A stretch of 64,000 nt of DNA from Streptomyces tropicalis (lineage in GTDB: Bacteria; Actinomycetota; Actinomycetes; Streptomycetales; Streptomycetaceae). The position numbers and the translations under genes are program-made. Every line of letters begins with the position of its first letter. Position 1 is the stretch's first letter. The stretch is taken from assembly GCF_029269835.1 (NCBI RefSeq), contig NZ_JARJBB010000015.1:1-64000 (forward strand), read 5' to 3'. Shown here piece after piece: positions 9,102-17,381 of the stretch. The notes beneath the pieces were generated by a model that worked only from the letters and a program-made list of their open reading frames with translations, was not told the origin of the DNA and ran no database searches.

Positions 9102-9349
9102 CCGGGCGGGGCGCCGCCCGGTGACCGGGCGGGGTCGCCCGGGGTGCGGGCGGCGCCGGCGAGGGCGTGCCCGGAGACGGAGGGGTGGATGCCGTGGCCG
9201 GCGGCGGCGTGCGTGAAGGAGGCCGCCGGGAGCGGAGCGGGGCCGCCGTGCGGGGCGCCGTGCAGCTCCCGCTGGTGGTTCTGGCAGGCGGCGGCCGCGG
9301 TGAGGAGGGCCGTCACGATCAGGGACACTCGGTGTCTGCGTGCGATCAT
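9098..9349 (-). CDS. Small putative lipoprotein, unknown function
   Basis: An 83-residue frame encodes a basic N-terminus, a hydrophobic stretch (VSLIVTALLTAAAAC) ending in a possible lipobox Cys at about residue 21, and a His/Gly/Ala-rich tail (HAAAGHGIHPSVSGHALAG). This layout fits a small exported lipoprotein. The frame ends in the terminator hairpin of the permease gene and overlaps its stop codon by 3 bp. The ribosome site before the ATG is weak. I recognise no family, and the gene could be spurious. Confidence 0.4.
   Translation of the reverse strand: MIARRHRVSLIVTALLTAAAACQNHQRELHGAPHGGPAPLPAASFTHAAAGHGIHPSVSGHALAGAARTPGDPARSPGGAPPG
9102..9121 (+). terminator. Hairpin terminator after the permease gene
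   Basis: CCGGGCGG and CCGCCCGG form a perfect 8-bp stem with a GGCG loop, starting one base after the permease stop. There is no T tract. It also lies within the 3' end of the convergent small gene. Confidence 0.5.
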
Positions 9350-9552
9350 CAGTTCATCCCAACGCGGTCGTATGGACAGACAAATGAGTACGAAGATGTC
9401 CGCCACCGCAAACGGTCCGGGCCCTTCCGTTAGCCCGTCCGGTGCATTCCGGGGGCTGCGGCGACCGTTCGTCGTACCGTTCACCGACGGGATCGACCGT
9501 CCGCCGCACGGCCCCGCCCTGGCCCTGTCCCCGCCGTGCGCCCTGCGGTGCC

Positions 9553-10107
9553 ATGACCGACATGACGGCCGGAACCGCCCTGTCGCGCCGGACGACCGCC
9601 GAGCACGAGCTCGCCGCACTGCAACGCGAGCACGGCCGAACGCTGTTCGCCCTGCTGCTCCGGCTGTGCGACGGCGACCGCCAGCGGGCCGAGGACCTGC
9701 TCCAGGAGACGCTCGTCCGCGCCTGGCAGCACCCCGAGGCGCTGCACGCCGACGCGTTCGACTCCGTACGGCCCTGGCTGCTGACCGTGGCGCGCCGGCT
9801 CGCCATCGACGCGCGCCGGGCACGGCAGGCCCGCCCTCCGGAGGTCGCGGACGCGGACCTGGACCACGTGCGGGTGATCGCCGACCACGCCGAACGCTCC
9901 GCGGCGGCGCTGGACGTGCGCGAGGCTGTGAAGACACTCACTCCGGGACACCGTGAAGTCCTGGTGCTGGTGTACTTCCAGGGGGCGAGTGTGGCGGAGG
10001 CCGCCGAGGCGCTCGGCATCCCGCCGGGTACGGTGAAGTCCCGCGCTTACTACGCATTGCGCGCCCTGCGCAGGATTCTTCCGGGATACGCGGCCGACCT
10101 GCGGTGA
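9553..10107 (+). CDS. ECF-type RNA polymerase sigma factor
   Basis: The 184-residue protein has sigma region 2 (about 20-85, including DRQRAEDLLQETLVRAWQHP) and region 4 (about 128-178, LTPGHREVLVLVYFQGASV with the HTH IPPGTVKSRAYYALRALRR). There is no region 3, as expected for an extracytoplasmic-function sigma factor; the SigK/SigL-like groups look closest. A zinc-finger anti-sigma gene lies 850 bp downstream on the same strand with one unknown gene between. ATG 9553 is chosen because the longer frame adds a non-homologous Arg/Pro-rich leader. Confidence 0.85.
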   Translation: MTDMTAGTALSRRTTAEHELAALQREHGRTLFALLLRLCDGDRQRAEDLLQETLVRAWQHPEALHADAFDSVRPWLLTVARRLAIDARRARQARPPEVADADLDHVRVIADHAERSAAALDVREAVKTLTPGHREVLVLVYFQGASVAEAAEALGIPPGTVKSRAYYALRALRRILPGYAADLR

Positions 10108-10251
10108 AACGGGCCCGATGGTCAAGCCTCCGTAAAGCGCCTTGCTGAGTACCCCGGTTGGGTAATCGGCTGTCCTCATCCGTGTTCCGGACGGGGTCCC
10201 GAGGACCCGGGGTCGGGCGACGCGCACGCACCGGAGGAAGGCAGGCAAAGG

Positions 10252-10761
10252 ATGCTGCACAGAGGTCAGGAGAGCACGGACGGCAGCGGTGAACTCGCCG
10301 TCCCCATGGCGTGGCTGTACGCCGAGTACATCGCCGACGAACTGCTGCGCACCGGCGATCTGATGCCCCCGACGTCCTTCGAGTTCCGGGCCGGGAGGGA
10401 CGCCCTGGCGCTGACCATCTTCCTCTCCGACGACGAGGGCGAGCTCTCCGGCATCCGGGTGATCTCCCAGCTGGAGCACTGGATGTCGCTGACGGCGTAC
10501 GACCAGCCCTGGCAGGACTGGGTGGGTGAGCGCATGGCCGAGCTGGCCGCCGAGGCACGCGCCTGCGGCACGCCCTCGCCGGACCTGGCCCTGGCGGAGT
10601 CGGCCTGGCGCTGGCTGGAGGAGACCGAGCTGCTCGCGCCCGACCTGGACGCGGTGCCCGGTGGCGCGGGGCTCGCCGGCGAGGACGAGGGACCGAAGGT
10701 CTGGACGGCGGCCTGGCGGCTCGGCCTGCCCCTCGGACACCTCGCCATCCACCTCTTCTAG
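10252..10761 (+). CDS. Conserved protein of unknown function between ECF sigma and anti-sigma genes
   Basis: The 169-residue protein is acidic, probably cytoplasmic and largely helical, with no signal peptide or membrane helix. Trp residues are conspicuous (PWQDWVGE, SAWRWLEETELL, VWTAAWRLGLPLGH). A strong GGAGGAAGG ribosome site precedes ATG 10252. I do not recognise the family. Its position between a sigma factor and a zinc-finger anti-sigma factor on the same strand suggests a role in, or regulation by, that system, but this is context only. Confidence 0.7.
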   Translation: MLHRGQESTDGSGELAVPMAWLYAEYIADELLRTGDLMPPTSFEFRAGRDALALTIFLSDDEGELSGIRVISQLEHWMSLTAYDQPWQDWVGERMAELAAEARACGTPSPDLALAESAWRWLEETELLAPDLDAVPGGAGLAGEDEGPKVWTAAWRLGLPLGHLAIHLF

Positions 10762-10959
10762 CCTCCGCCCCGAGGCCCTCTCCGGAGGGGTCCGGCGATT
10801 TCCGGACGCGATGGGACGGGGACCAATCCGCGGGCCGTACCGCTCCGAACATCTTGGTTGCCATTCCGTGATCCGGGGCTTGAGTGATTCGGCGGTCCGG
10901 TGCGTACGGGTGGGTGCACGGAGTAACCCCACCCGCACCCATCGGCACGAGGATTCGGC

Positions 10960-11613
10960 ATGAGGTCCCAGGAAAGGCATCGCGACGTCGGCGCGTACAC
11001 GCTCGGCGTGCTGGACGAGGCGGACGCCTTCCGCTTCGAGGACCACCTCATGGAGTGCCCCCGCTGCGCGGCGCACGTGACCGAGTTCGGGCCCACCGCG
11101 CGGCAGCTGATGCTGTACCGCCGTGCGACGCCCCGCCTCGTGCACCCCATGACCCGGCCCGGCCCCCGGCTGCTGGACCGGCTGGTCGGCGAGGTGGCGC
11201 GGCGCCACCGGGCCGGACGCCGGCGCCACCTCTACGCCGTCGCCGCGGCAGTGGTGCTCGCCGTGGCCGGGCCCGCCCTCACCCTCGCGGCCGGACACGG
11301 GACCGGCGGCCCGGTCGAGGTCGCGGCGACCGACTCCCGCACCGGGGTGTGGGCCCAGGTCCGGGCCGCGGACGCGGACTGGGGCAGCCAGGTGGAGGTC
11401 CAGGTCAAGGACGGGGCCGGACCCCGCTCCTGCCGGCTGGTCGTGGTGGGCCGCGACGGTTCCGAGCAGACGGTGACCAGCTGGGCCGTGCCCCCGCACG
11501 ACGGCCGGGCGCACACCATGGCCGGCGGCACGGCGATGCACCCCGCGCAGATCGCCCGCTTCGAGGTGCGCACCGCCGACGGGCAGGACCTGGTCACCCT
11601 CGATCCCCCCTGA
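10960..11613 (+). CDS. Membrane anti-sigma factor with zinc-finger (HxxxCxxC) domain
   Basis: The 217-residue protein has an N-terminal anti-sigma domain with His29, Cys33 and Cys36 (HLMECPRC), the zinc motif of ZAS-type anti-sigma factors. One membrane helix follows at about 90-110 and then an outside C-terminal domain of about 100 residues that could sense the signal. It should sequester the ECF sigma factor encoded at 9553 at the membrane. ATG 10960 has GAGG about 8 nt upstream. The upstream region contains an imperfect G/C-rich inverted repeat near 10900-10940. Confidence 0.83.
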   Translation: MRSQERHRDVGAYTLGVLDEADAFRFEDHLMECPRCAAHVTEFGPTARQLMLYRRATPRLVHPMTRPGPRLLDRLVGEVARRHRAGRRRHLYAVAAAVVLAVAGPALTLAAGHGTGGPVEVAATDSRTGVWAQVRAADADWGSQVEVQVKDGAGPRSCRLVVVGRDGSEQTVTSWAVPPHDGRAHTMAGGTAMHPAQIARFEVRTADGQDLVTLDPP

Positions 11614-11647
11614 CCCGGCCGGTGCGACGGCACCCGCCGGGCCGCGC

Positions 11648-12511
11648 CTACTTCAGCAGCCGGGACATCCGGCGGTCGGCCAGCGGCCTGCCGCCGGTCT
11701 GGCAGGTCGGGCAGTACTGGAGCGAGGAGTCGCTGAAGGACACCTCGCGGACGGTGTCGCCGCACACCGGGCAGGGCTCCCCCGCCCGGCCGTGCACCCG
11801 CAGACCGCTCTTCTTCTCCGCCTTCAGCCGCCCGGCGGCCAGACCCCGGGACCGCTCCACGGCCTCGGCCAGGGTGGTACGCAGGGCCGTGTACAGCCGC
11901 GCGGTCTCCTCGGCGGTGAGGGACCCGGCCGGTTTGAACGGGGACATCCGCGCCGCGTGCAGGATCTCGTCGCTGTAGGCGTTGCCCACCCCCGCGATCA
12001 GGCTCTGGTCGCGCAGCGCGCCCTTGATCCGGCGCCGCTCCCCCGCGAGGAGCCCGGCCAGCCGTGTCTCGTCGAAGTCGCCGGCGAGCGGGTCCGGGCC
12101 GAGGCGGGCGATCCCGGGCACCTCCTGCGGATCCCGCACCACGTGGACCGCGAGCCGCTTCTGCGTGCCGGCCTCGGTGAGGTCGAAGCCGGCGCCCGTC
12201 TCCAGGGCCACCCGGAGGGCCAGCGGGCCCTTGCCGGGGCGCGGCGGGCCGTCGGGCAGGCGGTCCCGCCACTGCAGCCAGCCGGCGCGGGCCAGATGCA
12301 CGACCAGGTGCGGCCCGTCCGCCGTCTCCAGGTCGAGGAACTTGCCGTACCGGCGCACCCCGGTGACGGCCCGGCCCTCCAGGGCGGTGACGGGCGGATC
12401 GTAGGTCTTCAGGACGCTGACGGCGGCGGGCAGCACCCGCACCAGCTCGTGGCCGAGCAGGTGGTCGGCGAGGAAGTCCCTGAGCGCTTCGACCTCGGGC
12501 AGTTCCGGCAT
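11648..12511 (-). CDS. Fpg/Nei family DNA glycosylase-AP lyase
   Basis: The 287-residue protein begins MPELPEVE, giving the catalytic N-terminal proline (Pro2) and Glu3 once Met is removed. A helix-two-turns-helix region (about 150-205, including SLIAGVGNAYSDEIL) and a C-terminal four-Cys zinc finger (CPVC and CPTC, about 247-270) follow. The family excises oxidised bases and nicks the abasic site in base excision repair. Streptomyces carry several paralogues, so mutM versus nei cannot be decided here. It is convergent with the anti-sigma gene, 34 bp away. Confidence 0.88.
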   Translation of the reverse strand: MPELPEVEALRDFLADHLLGHELVRVLPAAVSVLKTYDPPVTALEGRAVTGVRRYGKFLDLETADGPHLVVHLARAGWLQWRDRLPDGPPRPGKGPLALRVALETGAGFDLTEAGTQKRLAVHVVRDPQEVPGIARLGPDPLAGDFDETRLAGLLAGERRRIKGALRDQSLIAGVGNAYSDEILHAARMSPFKPAGSLTAEETARLYTALRTTLAEAVERSRGLAAGRLKAEKKSGLRVHGRAGEPCPVCGDTVREVSFSDSSLQYCPTCQTGGRPLADRRMSRLLK

Positions 12512-12547
12512 ACGTCCAGAGTGCCACCCGGCACCCGCACCGCCCCG

Positions 12548-14635
12548 TCAGTCGCGGTCCGGCATCACGAACTCGCACCACATGCACTTGCCGCCGCCGC
12601 GCGCCTCCACGCCCCACACGTCGGCGAGCCGGTCGACGAGCATCAGGCCGCGGCCGGAGACCCCGGCCTCGCCCGCCTCCCGGCGGCGCGGAAGGGCGCT
12701 GGAGGAGTCCTCGACCTCCACCCGCAGCCGCCGGTCGGTGCCGGTGAGGACCCGCAGGGTGACCACGGCCGCGCCCTCGGTGTGCATCAGGGCGTTGGTG
12801 ATCAGCTCGTCGGCCACCAGCTCGATCTCGTCGGACCGCTCCCGGGCGCCCCAGGACCGGACCGCGGAGCGGATCATGTGCCGGGCCTCGCTCAGTGCCT
12901 CGGGGTCGCCGGGGGCCACGTGCCGTTGGAGGCGGCTGACGGGCTGCCGCTCGGTGAGGCCCCGGCGGCGCAGCACCAGCAGCGCCACGTCGTCGTCCCC
13001 GCCGCGCTCCTCGGCCACGTCGATGAGCCGGTCGGCCAGCTCGCGCACGTCCTCCGGGCCCGCGGCGACGAGCTCCGTGAGGGACTGCACGCCGTCGTCG
13101 AGGTCGGCCCCGGGCTTCTCCACCAGGCCGTCGGTGCACAGCACCAGGGTCTGCCCGGGGTCGAGCTCCAGGGACGACACCGGGTACTCCAGGCTGCCGA
13201 ACTCGGCGGACAGGCCCAGCGGGAGGCCGCCGTCGACGGGGACGCGGCGGCAGCCGCCGTCGTTGCGGCGCAGCAGCGGGTCGATGTGCCCGGCCCGCAC
13301 CACCTGGACCACCCCGGTGGACAGGTCGGCCTCCGCGTACAGGCAGGTCGCGAAGCGGTCGGTGTCGAGTTCGTGCAGGAAGACGGAGGCGCGGGCCATC
13401 ACGGTGGCCGGGGTGTGGCCCTCGGCGGCGTAGGCCCGCAGCACGATGCGCAGCTGGCCCATGACTGCGGCGGCGTGCGTGTCGTGTCCCTGGACGTCGC
13501 CGATGACGGCGCCCACCCGGCCGCCGGGCAGCGGGATCAGGTCGTACCAGTCGCCGCCGATGTCGCGGCCGAGGGAGCCGCCCGCGTAACCGGAGCGGTA
13601 GCGCACGGCCACGTCGGCGCCGGGCACGCTGGGGATGGTGCGCGGCAGCATGGCCTGCTGCAGGCCCTGCGCGAGGTCCTTCTCCTGCTCGTAGAACCTG
13701 GCCCGCTGGAGGCTCTGCGCGATGCTGCTGCCCAGGGCGACCAGGACGTTGCGCTCGTCCTGGGAGAAGCCCCGGCGGTCGTTGTAGAGCAGGCCCATCG
13801 CGCCGATGGGGCGGGCCTGCGCGATCAGCGGGAGGTAGGCCGCTGAGGTGATGTTCAGGCCCGTGATGTGCGGCCACAGGATGGGAAAGCGCTCCGCGAA
13901 GTCCTGCGGGGACTCGATGAAACAGGGGCTGCGGGTCCGCACCGCCTCGCTCATCGGGTACGGCTCGTCGATCCGGGTGATCAGGGTGCCGGGCACGAAG
14001 CTGCCGGCGGGGCCCTCGGCGACCAGCCGGATGCGGCCCGCCTCGACCAGGCCGAGGACCAGGCTGGTGGAGCCGAGCAGCGCCAGGCCGCGGGTGTCCT
14101 TGACGACGTCGATGACGTCCTGGACGGTGCGGGCGTGTGCCAGGGCGGCGGTGGCGGTCTCCACCACGTTGGTCTGGTCGCGCCGGGCCGCGGCCCGCCT
14201 GACCCGCTCCGGCACGGCGGTGCTGTCGCTGAGCTCGTCCGTGGCATCCCGGACGATGCCGAGGATGCGGCGGGGGCGGCCGGTCCCGTCGCGCCGGATG
14301 AAGCCCTGGGTGTGGGCCCAGCGCAGGGTGCCGTCGCGGCGGCGGATGCGGAAGTAGGCGCCGTAGTTGTCCCGGCCGTCCTTCATCGCCCGGGACACCT
14401 CGGTGTCCAGGCGGTGGCCCTCGGCACGCGGGACGCGGTCCGCGAGGTTCTCGGGGCGGCCGTCGAACTCGCCGGGCAGGAGGTCGAAGATCCGGTGCGC
14501 CTCGGCGTCCATGCGGAACTGACCGGTGTCCAGGTCCCAGTCGAAGCTGCCCATGTGGTTGAGGGCGAGGATCTGCTCCGGCAGGGCGGGCCGGTCGTCC
14601 GGGAGTGACAGGGCGTGCGCTCCCTGTTCAGCCAT
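12548..14635 (-). CDS. PAS-GAF-SpoIIE phosphatase with C-terminal RsbW-like kinase/ATPase domain
   Basis: The 695-residue protein combines a PAS domain (about 22-125, FRIRRRDGTLRWAHTQGFI), a GAF domain (about 150-315), a PP2C-type SpoIIE phosphatase (about 340-560, with GGDWYDLI, GDVQGHD and LCTDGLVEK) and a HATPase domain (about 575-690, with VADELITNALMH and SGRGLMLVD). Such proteins act in anti-sigma/anti-anti-sigma partner switching, with phosphatase and kinase-like activities in one chain. The PAS and GAF domains should provide the input; the partner is not encoded nearby. It lies 36 bp downstream of the glycosylase start on the same strand. Confidence 0.88.
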   Translation of the reverse strand: MAEQGAHALSLPDDRPALPEQILALNHMGSFDWDLDTGQFRMDAEAHRIFDLLPGEFDGRPENLADRVPRAEGHRLDTEVSRAMKDGRDNYGAYFRIRRRDGTLRWAHTQGFIRRDGTGRPRRILGIVRDATDELSDSTAVPERVRRAAARRDQTNVVETATAALAHARTVQDVIDVVKDTRGLALLGSTSLVLGLVEAGRIRLVAEGPAGSFVPGTLITRIDEPYPMSEAVRTRSPCFIESPQDFAERFPILWPHITGLNITSAAYLPLIAQARPIGAMGLLYNDRRGFSQDERNVLVALGSSIAQSLQRARFYEQEKDLAQGLQQAMLPRTIPSVPGADVAVRYRSGYAGGSLGRDIGGDWYDLIPLPGGRVGAVIGDVQGHDTHAAAVMGQLRIVLRAYAAEGHTPATVMARASVFLHELDTDRFATCLYAEADLSTGVVQVVRAGHIDPLLRRNDGGCRRVPVDGGLPLGLSAEFGSLEYPVSSLELDPGQTLVLCTDGLVEKPGADLDDGVQSLTELVAAGPEDVRELADRLIDVAEERGGDDDVALLVLRRRGLTERQPVSRLQRHVAPGDPEALSEARHMIRSAVRSWGARERSDEIELVADELITNALMHTEGAAVVTLRVLTGTDRRLRVEVEDSSSALPRRREAGEAGVSGRGLMLVDRLADVWGVEARGGGKCMWCEFVMPDRD

Positions 14636-14749
14636 GGAGCCACCTTGCCAGGGTTTGCTGGATTCTTCGAGTTCTTCCGGCGGGCCGCGGAACGCCCCCG
14701 GCGGGTGCGGACGGGCCCCGGGCGGCCGCGGGAGCGCGGCCCGGCCCGG

Positions 14750-15607
14750 TCACCCGGGAAGGCTCCCGGTCGGCACACCGGCGCCGCCGGGCGGCGGGGG
14801 GTCCGGGGACGCCGGCCGGGGCGGCCGGGCGACGAACCGGTCGAGGGCGGCGGACCGGCCGAGCCGCCGCTCGATCCAGGCACCGTGCGCGGGGTCGACG
14901 AGGGCGAGGGTGGTGAGCGCCACGGGCGCCGGGGTGACCACGACGACGTCGGAGGACTGGTAGGCGGGCCACGCGCGGCCACGGGCGGTCGGGGCGCCGG
15001 GCAGCGCCACCGGCGGTTCGAGGGGGTTGCCGCAGACGCAGCGCAGGCGGGGCACGCCGTGGTTGTCGACGAGGACGGCGGTGCCGGTCTGGAGCAGGGA
15101 CTGCCGGGTCGTGGGGTGGCCGCTCCGGAAGCCGTGCGCGGTGACCCGGGTGTCGGCGCGCAGCTGCACCGGGGTCAGCCCGCGCAGATAGGCGGGGAGC
15201 GCCGCCGCGTCGATGCCCATGGCCTCGGCGAAGGCGCGGGACCTGTCGTGCTCGGCGGTCAGGTGCCGGATCTGCCGCTCCACGTCGCAGCCGGCGACGT
15301 GCAGCGTGCCGCCGTACAGGCCGGGCGTGTCCCCCACGACGGAGCGCAGGCCGTGCGCGCCGGCGGTGCGCGCCGGGCCGGGCTGCGCGGTCGCCGGCGT
15401 TCGGGAGGCGGGGGCAGGGGCGGCCGGGGAGGCGGCCGCCGTGGTCACCGTGGACTCGGTGAAGGGGTCGGGCCCGCGGTCGGCGACCGGTTCGAGGAAG
15501 AGCTCCCCGCTCAGCCTGGTGGTCCGCTCGCCGCCGGCGCATCCGGCGACGAGGATCGTGACCGAGAGGGCGCAGGCCGTGGCGAGGGTTCCGGTGGGTG
15601 TCCGCAC
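14750..15607 (-). CDS. DUF6777-type lipoprotein
   Basis: The product (about 285 residues) starts with a lipoprotein signal (LATACALSVTILVAGCAGGE). An Ala/Pro-rich linker and a domain follow containing PGLYGGTLHVAGCD, LRGLTPVQLRADTRVT and LRCVCGNPL, features I associate with the Streptomyces DUF6777 family. Three Cys in the domain could form a disulfide. Two adjacent GTG codons compete; the second (15607) is preferred because it lies 6 nt after GGGAG. The C-terminal tail is Pro-rich. Function is unknown. It is divergent from the LMF-like gene. Confidence 0.7.
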   Translation of the reverse strand: MRTPTGTLATACALSVTILVAGCAGGERTTRLSGELFLEPVADRGPDPFTESTVTTAAASPAAPAPASRTPATAQPGPARTAGAHGLRSVVGDTPGLYGGTLHVAGCDVERQIRHLTAEHDRSRAFAEAMGIDAAALPAYLRGLTPVQLRADTRVTAHGFRSGHPTTRQSLLQTGTAVLVDNHGVPRLRCVCGNPLEPPVALPGAPTARGRAWPAYQSSDVVVVTPAPVALTTLALVDPAHGAWIERRLGRSAALDRFVARPPRPASPDPPPPGGAGVPTGSLPG

Positions 15608-15755
15608 CACGTTCTCCCGCTTCGTCCGGGGCACTTCGTGACTATTGTCTGTCCCACCGGCCGAGGTCACGCAAGCGGAGCGGGCCGTGACCCGGTGTGG
15701 CCACGGGGGGAGCGGCAGTTCCGCCGGGCCGGGCCCGGAGAGAGGAGCAGCGGTC

Positions 15756-17177
15756 GTGGGCTGGTTCACCGCACCCGAGTACTGGCTGACCCGGCTGGTC
15801 TTCCAGCGGGCCCTGGCCGCGGTGTACCTCGTGGCGTTCCTGACGGCGGCGCTGCAGTGCCGGGCGCTGATCGGCGAGCGCGGACTGCTGCCCGTCCCCC
15901 GGTTCGTCGCCCGGGTGCCCTTCAAGCGGGCGCCGAGCGTGTTCCACCTGCACTACTCCGACCGCTTCTTCGCGGCCTGGGCGTGGGCGGGGTGCGCCGT
16001 GTCGGCGGCGCTGCTCGCCGGGGCCGACGCGGCGCTGCCGCTGTGGGGCGCCATGCTGCTGTGGCTGGTCCCGTGGGCGCTGTACCTGTCCGTGGTGAAC
16101 GTCGGGCAGACCTGGTACGGCTTCGGCTGGGAGTCGCTGCTGCTGGAGACCGGGTTCGTCGCCGTCCTCCTCGGCAACGACGAGGTGGCGCCGCCCCTGG
16201 TCGTGCTGTTCCTGCTGCGCTGGGTCCTGTTCCGCGTCGAGTTCGGCGCGGGGCTGATCAAGCTGCGCGGCGACGCCTGCTGGCGCAAGCTGACGTGCCT
16301 GCGCTACCACCACGAGACCCAGCCGATGCCGGGCCCGCTGAGCTGGTTCTTCCACCGCCTGCCGGATCCGCTGCACCGGGTGGAGGCGGCGGCCAACCAT
16401 GTCACCCAACTGGCCGTGCCGTTTCTGCTGTTCGCCCCCCAGCCGGTCGCGACCGGCGCGGCGGCGCTGATGATCCTCACCCAGCTGTGGCTGGTGCTGT
16501 CGGGGAACTTCTCCTGGCTGAACTGGATCACGATCGTGCTGGCGCTGTCGGCGGTGCGGCTGCCGGGCCGCCCGCCGCCGGCGGCCGCGGCGCCGCCGTG
16601 GTACGAGGCGGTGGTCCTCGTGGTCGGGGCGATGCTGGTGCTGCTCAGCCGCCACCCGGTACGGAACATGCTGTCGCGGGGCCAGGTCATGAACCGCTCC
16701 TTCGACCCGCTGCACCTGGTGAACACCTACGGCGCGTTCGGCAGCGTCAGCCGGGTCCGCTACGAGGTGGTCCTGGAGGGCACCCGCGACGACGCCCCGC
16801 GGGAGGACGCGCAGTGGCGGGAGTACGAGTTCCGCGGCAAGCCGGGCGATCCGCGGCGCTGGCCCCGCCAGTTCGCGCCGTACCATCTGCGGCTGGACTG
16901 GATGATGTGGTTCGCCGCGCTGTCCCCCGCGTACGCCGGGGACTGGTTCGGGGTCCTGGTGGAACGGCTGCTGGAGGGCGACCGGGCGACCCTGCGGCTG
17001 CTGCGCCGCTCGCCGTTCCCGCCCGGCGCGCCGCCGCACTGGATCCGCGCCCGCCTGTTCCGCTACCGCTACACGACCTGGGGCGAGCTGCGGGCCACCG
17101 GCGCGTGCTGGGACCGCGTCTACGTCCGCGACTACCTTCCGCCGACCCGGCTGTCGGCACCGGCCGGTCCGCCGTGA
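15756..17177 (+). CDS. Lipase maturation factor family membrane protein
   Basis: The 473-residue protein has several membrane helices in its first two thirds and a soluble C-terminal domain. Features match the LMF1/LMF2-like family: WYGFGWESLLLETGF (about 128-142), LIKLRGDACWRKLTCLRYHHETQPMP (split here for length; about 168-193) and VNTYGAFGSVSRVRYEV. Eukaryotic members help lipases fold in the ER; the bacterial role is unknown. GTG 15756 is chosen because GGAGAGAGGAG precedes it and the family N-terminus starts there; the longer frame adds a non-homologous leader. Confidence 0.82.
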   Translation: MGWFTAPEYWLTRLVFQRALAAVYLVAFLTAALQCRALIGERGLLPVPRFVARVPFKRAPSVFHLHYSDRFFAAWAWAGCAVSAALLAGADAALPLWGAMLLWLVPWALYLSVVNVGQTWYGFGWESLLLETGFVAVLLGNDEVAPPLVVLFLLRWVLFRVEFGAGLIKLRGDACWRKLTCLRYHHETQPMPGPLSWFFHRLPDPLHRVEAAANHVTQLAVPFLLFAPQPVATGAAALMILTQLWLVLSGNFSWLNWITIVLALSAVRLPGRPPPAAAAPPWYEAVVLVVGAMLVLLSRHPVRNMLSRGQVMNRSFDPLHLVNTYGAFGSVSRVRYEVVLEGTRDDAPREDAQWREYEFRGKPGDPRRWPRQFAPYHLRLDWMMWFAALSPAYAGDWFGVLVERLLEGDRATLRLLRRSPFPPGAPPHWIRARLFRYRYTTWGELRATGACWDRVYVRDYLPPTRLSAPAGPP

Positions 17178-17381
17178 ACCGCCCGGTTGTCCCCCTAGGT
17201 ACGGTCCTGCCAGGAGAGCCCGGCTCGGTGCACGGCCGTGCGGGTGCCCTCGACTGCGCCCACGCGGCGACGGCCTCCGGCAGCGACCGCAGCGCCGGGT
17301 TCTCCATCGAGGTGCCCTCCGGCGGCAGCGGTCCGCCGGACGCGGGGCCGGCGGGCGCGGGGGCGCGGTGCGGGCGGACCC

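Noticed and set aside
16747..17307. Minus-strand frame starting MENPALRSLPEAVAAW with a GGAGGG site, downstream of the mannosidase
   Set aside because: The ribosome site is good, but the frame soon runs antisense through the LMF-like gene and loses coding character. At most the first 35-40 residues could be a remnant; no family recognised.
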